The position numbers were made by a program, and so were the translations under genes. Below are positions 37,334 through 49,437 of a DNA stretch of 64,000 nucleotides, piece after piece (the stretch's first letter is position 1; every line of letters begins with the position of its first letter). This DNA is from Tetradesmus obliquus (Eukaryota > Chlorophyta > Chlorophyceae > Sphaeropleales > Scenedesmaceae): assembly GCA_030272155.1 (NCBI GenBank), contig CP126192.1, positions 5,180,501-5,244,500 of the forward strand. Reading direction: 5' to 3'. The notes beneath the pieces are model-generated. The model ran no database searches. It was not told the origin of the DNA and was given only the letters and a program-made list of their open reading frames with translations.

Positions 37334-39491
37334 ATGGCGAAAAGCATTCCACCATGTGATGTCGTAGAGGAGCTGCCTTTGGTGTCTCTGGAAGACAAGG
37401 TGGGCAGTGTTGCAGCAGACACTCCAGCCAGGGACAGCAGGGCACAAGTCAGGAATCGAGTGCAGCACCACCGCAGTCCACCCTGCTGACTTTGCTTTGT
37501 GAGTTGCAGGCACATGTTCAACGTGCTACAACCAACTGTATTGTGCCAGTGCGCACCCTGGGCACAGGTACGCCGTCCAGCCTGCTGCTGCTGTATGCCC
37601 CTGCTCTGTCCGCCACACACATGCAGGAAGCCTTGCACCTTGCATATCAGCAACAGGTTTCGCACTGCAACAGCAAGTGACGCCACTAGCGTGCGTATAA
37701 GCGTCGTTCTGTGCTGTGTGCTACACACTCCTGCACAGGTGCCTTTGGCCAAGTTGATTTGGTCAGCATCCCTGTTGCTGGGGAGCGCAAGCTGCTTGTG
37801 AGGAAGATGCTGGTGCCCGGCAGCAGCCGCAGCAGCTTGGACGGCAACGCAATAGCAACAACAGCGCAGGCAGCCGTGCACAAGGTGAGCTGAGCAGCTG
37901 CTGTGCTGTGGCCATCCCTTGAGTCCAAGTGCTGCCTGGGTAGCTTGGCGTGCATGGATTGTTTGATGCATGTGTCTGGGTTAGGCTGCCAGGCATGGTA
38001 GTGATTGCAGTAGGTGGTGGGGTTGCCTTCTGCTCGCTGCCTGCTTTTGCCCTGAACCGCATCTCGTGCTGCTGCTTTCTCTTTTGCAAAGGCATCACCG
38101 TGCCACAGCTGTATATCATCCCTGGGACAACTGTCGTTGCTGCTGCTGCTGCAGGCGCCGGCAGCGCTGAAGCCGAGCAGCTTGCAGGACTGGAACAACG
38201 AGACCACCATGCACCGCGAGTGCGCCGGCTGCCCCTTTGTGCTGCAGCTGCTGGCAGCCAAGCGCTGCCGCTCAGGCAACATGCTGCTGCTGCTGGAGTA
38301 TGCTGCACTAGGCTCACTGACAGACATCCTTGCAGCACGCCGGCAGCAGCGGCAGCAGGGCGATGGATCCACAGACAGCGCTGCAGCGGCAGCAGCAGGC
38401 AGCAACAGCAGCAGCAGCATCATGGCTGATACATTAATGCCGCTGGCGATGTCAGCTGTGGAGTTGATCAACCGGCATGCAGCAGAGGATGATGCCAAAG
38501 CAGCAGCCAGGAGTGCTTCTGTTGTGGATCTGACGCAGTATTGCGAGCAGCAGCAGCAGCAGCAGCAGCAGGATGAGGGGAGTGAGGCAGGTGATGATGC
38601 AGGTGGCAGCTCAGAGGAGTCGCCTGTGTTTGTTGCACTCATGCCTGAGCTCATAGCCGAAGCACAGCAAGCCGCGCACCAGCAGTTCCAGCAGCAGCAG
38701 CAGCAACAGCAGCCGCTTGATGCAGCCGCACAAGCAGACGCTGCTGCTTTGCAGCCTGCTGCAGCAGATGCTGAGGACTTGCAGGAAGCAGCAGCGCAGC
38801 TGTGTGCAGATGGCCCCCCAGCAGAGCCATGCAGGGTGCCTCATGCTGGCCTACCTGAGGAAGCAGCGCGCTTCTTTGCAGGCTGCGTGCTCATGGCGCT
38901 GCAGTGGATGCATAGCCGCAGGATACTGCACAGGTGGGGTGGGGTGGGGGATATTGTGAGGTGGCAGCTGGCAGTGTGCTGCATGAATGAGCCTGGCCGC
39001 GGCATCAGGTGGTGATGTGCTATTGTGCGCTGTGTTTGCTGCCTTGCAGCATTGCAACGCCAGCCGCACCTGGATAGCCCAGCTGTGTGCAGGCGGCGCC
39101 GACTGCATGCCAACTGCGCACTCTCACCACCCCAGCTGCTCTTCTTTTGTAACGTAACAACACGCCGCTTGCTCTCAACTGCAACAACTGCTGTGCACAG
39201 GGACATCAAGCCCTGCAACCTGCTGCTGTTTGATGACGGCTACCTCAAGCTAGCCGACATGGGCTGCTGCTGCCAGCTGCCGCCAGGCATCGATGCAGCT
39301 CTAACGCGCACCGGCACAGCAGCATACATGGCCCCTGAGGTGGCCTCTGGTGGCACACCATACAGCTACCCAGTGGATATGTGGTCTCTGGGCATTACTA
39401 TCTGGCAGATGGTGGATGGGCACCTGCCAGCATGGGCGGAGGAGCAGCAGCAGGGGCAGCAAGGCGGCGGCCAGGCGGCTGAGGGGCAAGC

Positions 39492-39533
<42 letters not shown>

Positions 39534-40192
39534 TTATGAGCATCCGGAGCCGCCAGAGCCGCTGCTGTACCCTGCCCAATTCAGCAAGGTGGGTGTTTCA
39601 AAGTGTCACAGCACTTGCTGCTGTGGCAGGTGTTGAAGCATTTGGTAGAGATATTACATTTGGTGTGGCTCGGCAGGTTGGCAGGTTGCAACATCAGTGA
39701 GTGGCGCAATGTTGGTAGCAGCATGCGGTCTGGCTTTTGCCTATTATGACAACAGCTTGTGAAGCAGCACACTGTATGAGTAAGGCAATGCTGGCATGGA
39801 ACAAGGGTTTGTTGCACACTGTCTTCACTCTGCTGCAGCCCTCTGCCACAAGTAATCATCACAGCTGTGCATGTGCCGGGCTCACCTGCGGCAGCTCTGC
39901 AGCCTGCTGTTGCCAAGCACACTGCACGACAGCCACACACCACCACACCCTGCCTGTGCCAAGCCTGCATTGATAAATACACAATGACTTGAATATTGCC
40001 GCATGTCTTGCCAATGCGCAGGCGCTGACTGACCTCCTGTCAGGGCTGCTGCATCATGACAGCGCTGCGCGCATGCGCATTGAGGACGTCATGGCATCAT
40101 CATGGTTTGACGGCTTTGACTGGCAGGGCCTAAGGGATAAAACCCTGGCCCCGCCAGTGCTGGAGATGCTTGCGCCGCCACCTCAGGTGTAA
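37334..40192 (+). CDS. AGC-type Ser/Thr protein kinase with a long low-complexity insert
   Basis: Exons 37334-37399 (open frame back to an acceptor at 37244), 37510-37567, 37739-37884, 38155-38933, 39201-39588, 40022-40192; 535 residues from Met at 37334. Glycine loop LGTGAFGQVDLV is split by an intron; the likely ATP lysine is in LLVRKM; NETTMHREC is the C helix; HRDIKPCNLLL (also split by an intron) is the catalytic loop; LADMG replaces the usual DFG; TGTAAYMAPEV holds APE; then VDMWSLGITIW. The end WFDGFDWQGLRDKTLAPP is the start of an AGC C-terminal tail as in PKG/PKA. A Gln/Ala-rich insert of about 180 residues separates the D and E helices, and a second polyQ insert lies near 39440-39535. 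The Phe-to-Met change in DFG is uncommon but metal-binding Asp is kept, so it is probably active. Confidence 0.85.
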
Positions 40193-41794
40193 ACAATGGC
40201 GCCTGAAGTTGGTTTCTGCCTCGGATGTTTCAGTGTGCTCAGCCTTGGCTGGCTGGCTGCCAGCTGAGCAAGCTGCAGGCACTGACTGCTGCTGGCAAGG
40301 CACTTCGCAGTGGCTGTGTGGAAGCTGCATGCGGCGTGTTGTCCAGGTGAGCTTCGAGGCTGGCGAAGCTTGGTGATGCGTGCTAGTGGCAGGCGACAGA
40401 TGCATCGTGTGTTGTGTGTTGTGTGCATGACGCAGCAGGTGCGATTTGGTGCTTGGTGGTGAAGGATGCTGCAATGCGCATCACACTCCTGCAGTGTGGA
40501 GCAGTTGTCTAGCGCATCATGTACGCTCTTGCGTTTATGCTGACTAGCTGTGTGGTGTGTGACTTGCTGCTCTGTCTGCCTGCTGTTCTGTGTGCTGCAC
40601 ACATGCCGGTGCTTGCAGGTGCCCAATGCTTGTGCCGTAGCTGCAGAGCTGTAGCAGCTCAGCCTACACTGGCATGAGTCGGTGCAGCAGCTGCTTGCAG
40701 GGGCTTGCTGAGCCTGACAGGCGTGCGCATGCACAGGCGGATGTCCTGGCTTACAGCAGCTGTCCATGTGGTTGTGCTGTGTTGGCGACCCGCGAGCTGC
40801 TGCGTACGTTTAGTTGTCGCTCTACATTCGCTGCAGATGCATGTAGTGGAGTTTTGTATGATGGTCCAGGTGGCCAGCTGGAACATCAATTGCGCCGGCT
40901 GTCTTAATACCAGAATAGGCAGCTGAATGCCCACACATCCCAGCTGACACAGCCTGGCAACGCAGTGTGCTGTTGTATGGAATTGTTGATGTGTCGCGTA
41001 ATGGAATGGTGCGTGTGACTTACGTGGCATTCTTGGTGATCTGTGCTCAACTTCTGTCACTCATTGGTACCACATGGCAGGCACCAATTTGGTATGTGCG
41101 CCACAACTGTTACTTGATGCACATCAACGGCAACTTGGTTTCATGACGGGCAGTGCTACTCACACCATCAAACCTAGGCCCTGGTTGCTGACAGCCATCC
41201 TTGAGCGCGTGCACTGGTGCAGTGCAGCAGCGGTGGTTATGCAACGTGTCGTTATGCAGCAGCAACTGTGCAACCGCACAACAGTTCCGCTCGACAACTT
41301 CACATATGTTTCAGCACAAGGCCTGACCTGTCTTCTCTGCACACTTTACTCGCAGATTGAATCCAATGCAGAGTCCGCGCATCGCACGATGCAGCATGCT
41401 GTCCCGACAAGTGCGCAGATGCCACAAGGCTTGCACGCAACTGAAGCAACACAATCAACGCCTCAGTGCGGCACGCGCCGTGCACACCTGCGGCCATGGC
41501 ATTCCCCCCTAAATGAGCAGACAGGGCACCATGCATGCATCATCCTCGCAAGCTCACACGCGCGCGCCGGAAGATCGCAGCGTGCACAACACATGCTGCC
41601 CGGCCACCTCTCAACTGCGCCATACGTCTCCTCGCACAGCCGCCGCCACCGACCCAGCGCACTGTGCGATACTCAACTTGCTGCAACTCATCAGAACACC
41701 CCAGCCGTACGCACCACGCACGCCGCTGCACAGCCTCCTCCCCCACCACCAAGCATTTGTTTAAAAGCCTACCACCTTGACCTTCCAAACACGC
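40193..41794. other. Convergent intergenic region, no gene recognised
   Basis: It lies between the 3' ends of the kinase (+) and the dehydrogenase (-). Open frames here lack splice context or family resemblance. I see no repeat or RNA gene. Confidence 0.55.
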
Positions 41795-43370
41795 TTAAAC
41801 GCGTGTGCCAACAGGCGGCAGCGTGCGTGGCACCTGCTGCCCCGTCACGTCCTCAATCACGGCATACGTCTCATCCCACAGCCGCCGCCACGCGTCCACA
41901 TCCGCCGCCCTGGGGTTGAGTGGCTTGCGCGGGTAGCAGCAGAAGGCGTTGAATGTGTAGGAGGGCCCGATGTAGCGGCCGCCCTTGCCTGAGAGCTCCG
42001 GGTGGGTTGCGGCGTAGATGCTGCTGAGGGCGCCCTGTGTGAGCAGGACGGAGGTGGTGATGTCGTGGGCGTGGGCGTGCAGAGCAATGTGGATAGAGAG
42101 ACAGGGACGCAGACGAGCAACATATGCCGTCTTCTCCTTCAAGATGCAACTGAAGCATGTGCTGTGTTGATTTTGTGGCAGGCAGCTTATGCTTGCTCGC
42201 GTCATCCACAAAACAGGCTACGCGGCCAGGTCAACCATTGCTTCCCAAAGTCGCAATGATGGACATGGACAGCCACACCTAGTGCTCCTGAGCAGCCATT
42301 GCAATGCACCACCAGGAAGTTGTCATGCAAATGGCAGGAATCCCTGCCGGCTTTCGCGCTATGCCAGGGGCACTGGCCACCGCCCAAGCACGCACCTGCT
42401 GTGTTGTGAGGCCCATGATGGCGCTCATGGTGTACGTGAACAGCGCAAAGGGGTAGCGGAAGCTCATCTTGTCAAACAGGCGGCTGTTGACCAGGCCTGC
42501 ACAGCACAGGCAGACAGTGGCGGTTTAAGATCCATTCCAGCATTGCAGCTTAGTAAACCCGCCATTGAATGCTTGCATCACAGTTTGCTGCCAGCCTAGG
42601 AGGCACAGGGTATTTGGTGCTGGTTTCTGCAGCCTGTAAGGCTTGCCTGCTATCTGAACTTGACCAGCATGCTTCACAACACGACTATTGCAGTTCCAGC
42701 AGCGTGTGTGTGTGTGGATAACGAAACAGAAAGCAGCCCACCTGGGTGCACTGCGAAGGCCTCCACCTGTGCACCTGCCAGCCGCAGCCGCCGCTGCAGC
42801 TCAAAGGTGAACAGCAGCAGGCTCAGCTTGGCGCGGCCGTAGGCAGGCATGCCGCTGCTCTGGCGGGACACGCCCTTCATGTCGGACCAGTCCAGCGAGC
42901 CAAACATCTCAGCCTGGCTGCAGGGTGGGAAGCAAGCAGCAGCACAGCGTGCCCAGGCAAATGTTACATGCACGTCACTTTCCATGCTGTACATGCACGC
43001 AAAGAGGGGAGGAAGCCTTCCATTAGATGAGGAGCTCGCTGCAGGATGTAGCAGAGTACTGTTGCATCTGGCCGTGACTGAGCCTCTGTACACCTTCTGT
43101 CATTGCAGTAGAAGTTGATGTGCTACAACCGGTTAATAACAGGTGTAACAATGCTGCTAGCATATAAGCGCTTATAGTAAACAAAAGAGAGCACAACTTG
43201 CGTCGCAGGCCCTGCAGGTCCTGCAGCCGGCCTCACCTGCAGACGTTGATGATGCGGCCAGGGCCGTTGCTGAGCATCTTCTCCAGCAGCAGCAGCGTCA
43301 GGTACGCGTGGCCTGCAGCAGCGTCAGGTGCGCGTGAAGCAGAGCATCAAGACACAAGCAAGCAAGCAAG

Positions 43371-43402
<32 letters not shown>

Positions 43403-44960
43403 CAAGCAGGCATATGCGTCGATGCAGGCTGACAACAGTGGTATTGATTGACCGTAGCCATCAGTGACTGCTGTGGCACAGCAACCGCGGCTTCTGCCGT
43501 CAAACCAGCACCGCCATCACCAGCGCCGCCGCCGCTGGCAGCAGCAGCAGTAGGGACGCGTGCTGCGACCAATAGGAAGCTCACCGAAGTAGTCCAGTGC
43601 CGTAGTGTGGTAGTAACCACTGTACAGCTGAAACTGCTGCTCGTACTATAATAGCAGCAGCAGCAGCAGCAGCAAAATGAAGCAAGCAACAGGCAGCTCA
43701 CCGAAGTAGTCCAGTGCCAGGGTGTGCTCGATGCCCTCCTTGGTCACACTGAAGCCCTGGTCCAGGAAGCGGCCCGCGTTGTTGATCAGCAGGCTGATGT
43801 TGGCAGGCATGGCCAGCAGCTCCTTTGCAAGGCCACGCACCTCCGACAGCAGCTCCATGTTGCACAGCTGGCATGGCAATGATGCAGTAGCAGCAGCAGC
43901 AGCAGCAGACACAAGGTGAGGCGCGTACATGTTGTTGTAAGCAGTGTGTGTAGAGATCCACAGCAGGCACCGAACAGGCGGCACCTGTGCTGCGGGCCTT
44001 GTACGTCGGTACGGCTTGCTGCCAACTCGATGCATGCAAGGCCACGGACCTCTGACAGCAGCTCCATGTTGCACAGCTGGCACAGTGAACAGAAATACAG
44101 TGGCAGTGTGGCGGCAGGCATAAGGTGAGGTGGAGACAAGTTGTTGCGCGCTGCCAACGTCATGCATGCAGCATGACATGCTATGCGCCCGTTTTGTCAA
44201 CCACAGCGGTTGGTTGCACACTCGTGTAGATTGAAAATGCACCCATATGTTGCAATGCGCCTTGCATCCATGCCTGCCTTGGTGGTGTGCTCGCCGTTAG
44301 GCAGAATTTCTAGCCGGACTCAGTCATTCAGCGATGACGATGGCTGGCGTTGCCCAGCCGCCAGCCATGACAACGTGTTTAGACCAACCTAGTAGGATGT
44401 ACTACGCAGTATACCAGCCGCCTTGCATGCAAACAACTGTATTGTCTCTTTCAACAACCACGTGGCGTGCTGTTGCTCACCTTGAGGCTGATCTTTGCTC
44501 CAGGCACCTGCTCCTTGAGCTGCGCCACCGCCTCATGGCCGCGATCATCGCTGCGGGCGATGCCAATCACCTGAAGGCGCAGTCAGGGCGGTACATCAGC
44601 AGTAATGCATGCAATCAGGGCTTGATCTCAAGCCGAACAGGCACCAGCAATCTGTTCAAACCTGCCTAAGCGGCATGCGCATGCGTAGCCTGGCAGGTGG
44701 CCTGACAGACTGTGCGTCTTACCGTAGCAACTGCGTCGTTTTTGTGTGTGTTGTTCCTGCAAATGCGAGGCACTTTCGACTTTCTGCTGGCTCACCTCTG
44801 CGCCGTGCTCAAGCAGAGCCTTGGTGGTGTGGTATCCAATGCCACTGTTGAAGCCGCTGACCACTGCCACCTTTCCTGACAGGTCAGGAATGGCAGGGCC
44901 CCGAATCCAGCCCGAGATGGTCTCAATCAGGTTCTGCGGGCTGAGCGGGTAGGGATGCAT
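41795..44960 (-). CDS. Short-chain dehydrogenase/reductase, retinol-dehydrogenase/WWOX-like
   Basis: Seven exons on the minus strand: 44960-44796, 44570-44481, 43867-43702, 43312-43237, 42917-42742, 42496-42396, 42034-41795. All phases agree and give 337 residues, typical for the family. The NAD(P)-binding Rossmann start is GKVAVVSGFNSGIGYHTTKA (TGxxxGIG-type), followed by VIGIAR with the basic residue favouring NADP(H). LLINNAG is the NNAG motif, RIINVCSQAE is the Ser-containing strand, and MPAYGRAKLSLLLF holds the YxxxK catalytic pair. A C-terminal GALSSIYAATHPELSGKGGR is typical of the retinol dehydrogenase/protochlorophyllide-reductase-like subgroup. An in-frame Met at 45113 would add 51 residues, a possible targeting peptide. 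The substrate cannot be told. Confidence 0.9.
43354..43410. repeat. Tetranucleotide microsatellite (AAGC)n/(AGGC)n
   Basis: About 55 bases of AAGC and AGGC repeats inside the third intron region of the dehydrogenase gene, upstream (in gene direction) of exon 43312-43237. Confidence 0.9.
43581..43616 (-). repeat. Copy of the donor edge of dehydrogenase exon 3
   Basis: It repeats 43695-43729 (exon end encoding ALDYFG plus GTGAGCT donor) in the downstream intron, with divergence after about 25 bases. Confidence 0.8.
44032..44072 (-). repeat. Copy of the acceptor edge of dehydrogenase exon 3
   Basis: It repeats the exon 3 start (encoding LCNMELLSEVRGLA) with its CCAGCTG acceptor context, lying upstream of exon 3 in gene direction. 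The flanking intron part including ACAAGGTGAGG-like sequence is also partly shared. Confidence 0.8.
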
Positions 44961-45729
44961 GGCGAATGCGCTTGTTGGGGGTGCTGCCAAGCTGGGCTGC
45001 TGCCTTGGCGTGTTGGACACTGGTAGCTGTACTGCAACTGCCGTCGAATGCTGTGCGCCGCTTGCAATCTGAATCGAGGGATGTGCGTGGTAAAAGTATG
45101 CAGTTGCCGTCACGGACGCAAATGCTCGTGCCCGTTTGGTCGCGGGCGTTATTCCGTTGCGGACGAAGCCCTAGTGTGACTCACTCACAGCTCATTGCCA
45201 CGCACACCTTGATGTGCACAAATTTCCTTCAGGGCTGCCCTGGAAGCCATATTTCGCTTCGCAATCCGTTCGCTGCAGCAGTACCGCAACCGAGAGGCTT
45301 GCCTGGCGTCAAGGGATCTGATCGCTACCTGCAAAACTGCAAGCAGCCGGGACAATACTACAGCGTTATAACCGACGAGAATCAGTCGTAATGAGCAGAT
45401 TAGACGCTGCCCCGGGTAGGACCCTGCAGCTGCAGCTGTTGGTGTACCACAGTTGCTGTCTGCCACAGCTGCATCACACTAGCTGCAACCCAGCCAGGAC
45501 ATGCACGTGCTTTGCAGCTAAGATGCATGTACATAACATCCAATCAACTGGTAAAATTACTGTCTGCCCAAAGCTTGGCTGCCTCACCATCAGTGCAGCT
45601 ACGTTACAAACTGTCATGCTACTGCGTCGCTGCATGCTGATCGAGCATAACACGTGCATTTCTGTGCCTGCTGGCCACGCAATTGTCTCATGATGCTTGC
45701 TCACCTCTGCCCTCGCCCCGCCAGGCGTC
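44961..45729. promoter_or_regulatory. Shared upstream region of two divergent genes
   Basis: The dehydrogenase (-) and the large membrane protein gene (+) start on either side, so this 0.77-kb stretch should hold both promoters. No clear TATA box is seen. Confidence 0.45.
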
Positions 45730-46805
45730 ATGCCTACCACTGGTGGGGCCAGCACCCACCCAGCCATCAAGCCTGGCGCCCTGCAAGGCTACTCTACCAA
45801 GACAGCGCCACCACTTGCAGAGCCTGCAGCAGCAGACGCCTACTCAGGCACAGCTGCAACCTGCGGCACAGCAGCAGCTAACGGCGGCAACAGCGGCAGC
45901 TACAGCTACGAGGGAACCAGCCAGATGACATCATCCAGCAGCAATGCACCGTCCAAGGCCACAACCCCACCAGCAGCAGCCGCGCAAGCAATGCACGAAG
46001 CACCCAACGCAGCGACAGGCGCTGCAGGCGCTGTTGCGGGTGCTGCTGCAGCAGCAGGATCTGCTGTGGCAGGTGCTGTGGGTGGGCTTGTGAGGCGGCC
46101 GCCGCAGCCTGCTGCTGCGCTGATGCACCAGCACCATGACAGGATGGTGGTCTTTCTGGCGAGCCTGGTCACCTACCCCTTCGCTTTCCTGCTGACACAG
46201 GTCGGGGTTCTGCGGCGCGTGTTTGGTGTTTGCTGTGTGATGATGCGGTCTTTGCTGCTCTGCCGTGCACTGCATGCCTGGCAGGCCATGCACACAATCC
46301 AGCAAGTGCATAGTGTTCAAGTTGGTGCTTGCTGTGGCATTCAGCGAAGTTGGGTAGCTATGTGAACCATGTGGCATGTGATCAGCTGAATTTACTATCT
46401 GCCTGCCTACCTGCCGCCGACAGGCTGCTGCTGCTGCTGGTGCTGCTGGGCTGCCCGGGGGCGTGGGTGGCGGCAGCATCGACACGCGCAAGCGCCTGGC
46501 TGACTTCCCTGAGGGGGCAGCCATTGCTGACCTGGAGAGGTGAGGCAGCTTACCATTATCATGTTATTATCAAGCCATAGCTTACATATAGTCGGAGGTG
46601 TGCCCGGTGTAACTTGATCACCATCATTGGTGAAGCAGCCCATGTACGATCTGGTTTGCCTGGTGGGCTGGTGCCATCAGCCAGGTGCCAGTGCCAGTGG
46701 CAGCCCGTGCTTTGGTGCCAATGCCTGACTTGGCAAGGGGAGATCACTGCTAGCACAATGAGATCGGACATGTAGCAGACGTTGCGGCGCATCTTCACTG
46801 ATCGG

Positions 46806-46853
<48 letters not shown>

Positions 46854-49406
46854 AGCTGGTGCCGTGAGCCTGTGTACAGCAGCTGGTGGCGTGAGGTGCT
46901 GGGCAGGGCCCTGCTGCTGCTGAGGGAGCTGGCGCTGACCTACCTGCCCTACGAGGCGTGAGTGGCGATGCTGTATTTTGGGTGAACAGGACAACACGTC
47001 AGCTCTGCTCTGTGCATTGTTAGGGTAGTGCTGGCGCTTGCAAGTTATAGGGGAACACATCGCGCAAAGCAGAGGCACGGGTTCATGCGTGTCAACAAGG
47101 TGTCGTGCATCCAATGCCCTGTCCATGTGTACAAGCCTCATCATAACTGGCTGCAGCCTGTGACGCTGCCTGTATGTGCCTCCTTGCATAGCCCCAGATA
47201 ATCACCTGGCTGCGCTGCGCTGCGCTGCACTCCACTGAATCTGCAGTGTGCAGGCGGCGCTGACGCACCCCATGGTGCTGCGCTTCCTGGGTGTGCCCCT
47301 GGCTGGCATGCCGCCCCTGGCTGAGCTGGTGGAGGGCTTCATGCCACGCGCACAGCAGCTGATGGCTGACGGCGCGCCACACGTGAGGCGGTGGCGATGG
47401 AGTTCAGCCCCCATGCATGGCAATTCATGACAGCAAATGCCAGCGTGATGCACACATGCAGGAGGCGCCCTTGGCCTTCAAATGCAGAATTGCACAGGCA
47501 GAAATGGCTGTGCCAGCTAGTAACCAGGCAGTTTGCAGCGCAAACGTTGCAAGCCCCTCACTCCCTGCTGCTGTACAGCAAACACCTGTGCGCTCCCTGC
47601 CCCTACACCCACCCCACCCAACGCATCAACGTCATCCCATCACGCACTTGTTGCCGCATCATCACTGCCAATTCCTGCCTTACCACTGCCTTATCAATGC
47701 ATCGCCAGGTGGCGCTGGAGGAGCTGCAGCGCCGCGTGCTGCCCAGCGTTGAGGCGCTGAAGGCACTCTGCACCACAAGACATCACCACACTGTACCTGT
47801 GCTGCAGGTGCTAGCAGCAAATTAGCAGTGCTCCCAACTGAGACAAGGCCCTTCACTCTTTGATGCTGTGCGGCACACACCTGCGCACCTTCCTGCACCA
47901 ATTCCGACTCTAACATCCCACCATGCATGTTGCCACTTAATTCTTTCTATGCATGCCCCACCAGGTGGCGCTGGATGAGCTGCAGCGCCGCGTGCTGCCC
48001 AGCGTGGAGGCGCTGAAGGCCAGCCTGGAGGCGCGCCACAGGCTGAGCAGGGGGCCCACGCCACTGGAGCGGCTGGACTGGATCACCAGCATCAGCAGGT
48101 GCGGGCGGGGTGTGTGGCTTGTGGCTTGTGGGGTGTGTGGCTTGGTGCTGTGCAGCTGCAGCGGGGTTGGTTGTGTCGCGGCCATTGTATGAACGCACAA
48201 GCGTCAGCAGGTGCAGCCTTGTACTGGGCGCCGTTAAAAGAAGCAGCTGCAGCTTAGGAGTATGCGGCACATTCTGCTTTAAGCACAGCCAATGAATGTA
48301 TATTGCTACTGCTGATGCTACAACAAGCAGCCGTGCCGCAGCTCGGATTCGTGCTGCAACATCAACTGCAAGAAGCGCCGCACTTCCTGTTGACAAACAG
48401 CTGCAAACATCCCAGCAATGACACAGGCTGGGCATATGCAGCAGCTTCCACTGCTGCGGTTGTCACTGCTGACAGAACGCCGTGCACGCGGCTTTGTGTG
48501 TCCTGCCTGGCTGCCATATCACTCTTCGCATGTCTCCTGCAGGACTGCCTCCTTCTTCTTCTTCTCCTGGCTGCGTGGCCTGGCGCGGCTGTGCACCTAC
48601 ATCAGCAGCATCCTGTCGGTGCTCAGCGGCGCGCTCTCCTTCACGGTGCGTTGGTATAATGCGTCGAGTGAAATCTGAGCTGCATGTGCTGCTGCGGAGT
48701 TCGGGGGCTGAGAGCATTGCGTGCTGCTGCTGCAGCTGCATAGCCAGCGGTATGCAGGCTGTTGCGCATGAGGCATGCAACAGCTGCCAGCACCGTTGGA
48801 TGGATATGCTGCAACATTTCAGTGTGTGCATGCATGGTCTCTCCGCTCTTTGCAGGTGGTCCCCTCCATCATCCTGAGCGCATTCAGCGCTGCCGCGGGC
48901 ATAGGGCAGCTGTTGCTGACAGGCACCGCAGACCTGCTGGAGCCTGCTGTCAACGGCGTGCTGGCCCTCACAGAGACCAGCAAGGACACGGTGGGGCTGC
49001 TGGCTCACACATGCTGTTGTGGGTTGGATTCAATGGCTGGATTTTTAAATGTATCTTTTATAAGCTCTCGTCACTCGGTGCACTGGTTTTGGTTTGGCAA
49101 GACCAGCTGTGAAAGTAGTGTGCCAGCCACGCACATGCTCTGGTGTTGTACCTGCGGCCACGCGCTTTTCCTGCATCTGCTTGTCACACCATCAACTAGG
49201 CAGCCACACAAACCACCGTGGGACTGGCATTGCTGCGCTGCGCTACCTCTTGTTACATATTGCTGTTATGTGGCACCCGCTGTTGTGCAGGCTGCCATCA
49301 TATTGCTGTTATGTGGCACCCGCTGTTGTGCAGGCTGCCATCATGGGTGCCGTCAGCCCCGTGCGCAGCCACACACCCACTGCCGTGCCTTGCTGACTCT
49401 CGCCGC

Positions 49407-49437
<31 letters not shown>

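Noticed and set aside
41074-41919. Plus-strand open frame of 281 codons
   Set aside because: It overlaps the last exon of the dehydrogenase on the other strand, has no family resemblance and no splice or start context.
46951-46960. Non-canonical GC donor after exon 46880-46957
   Set aside because: A normal GTGAGT donor two bases further and an acceptor at 47246 give a consistent frame (EAVQAALTHP).
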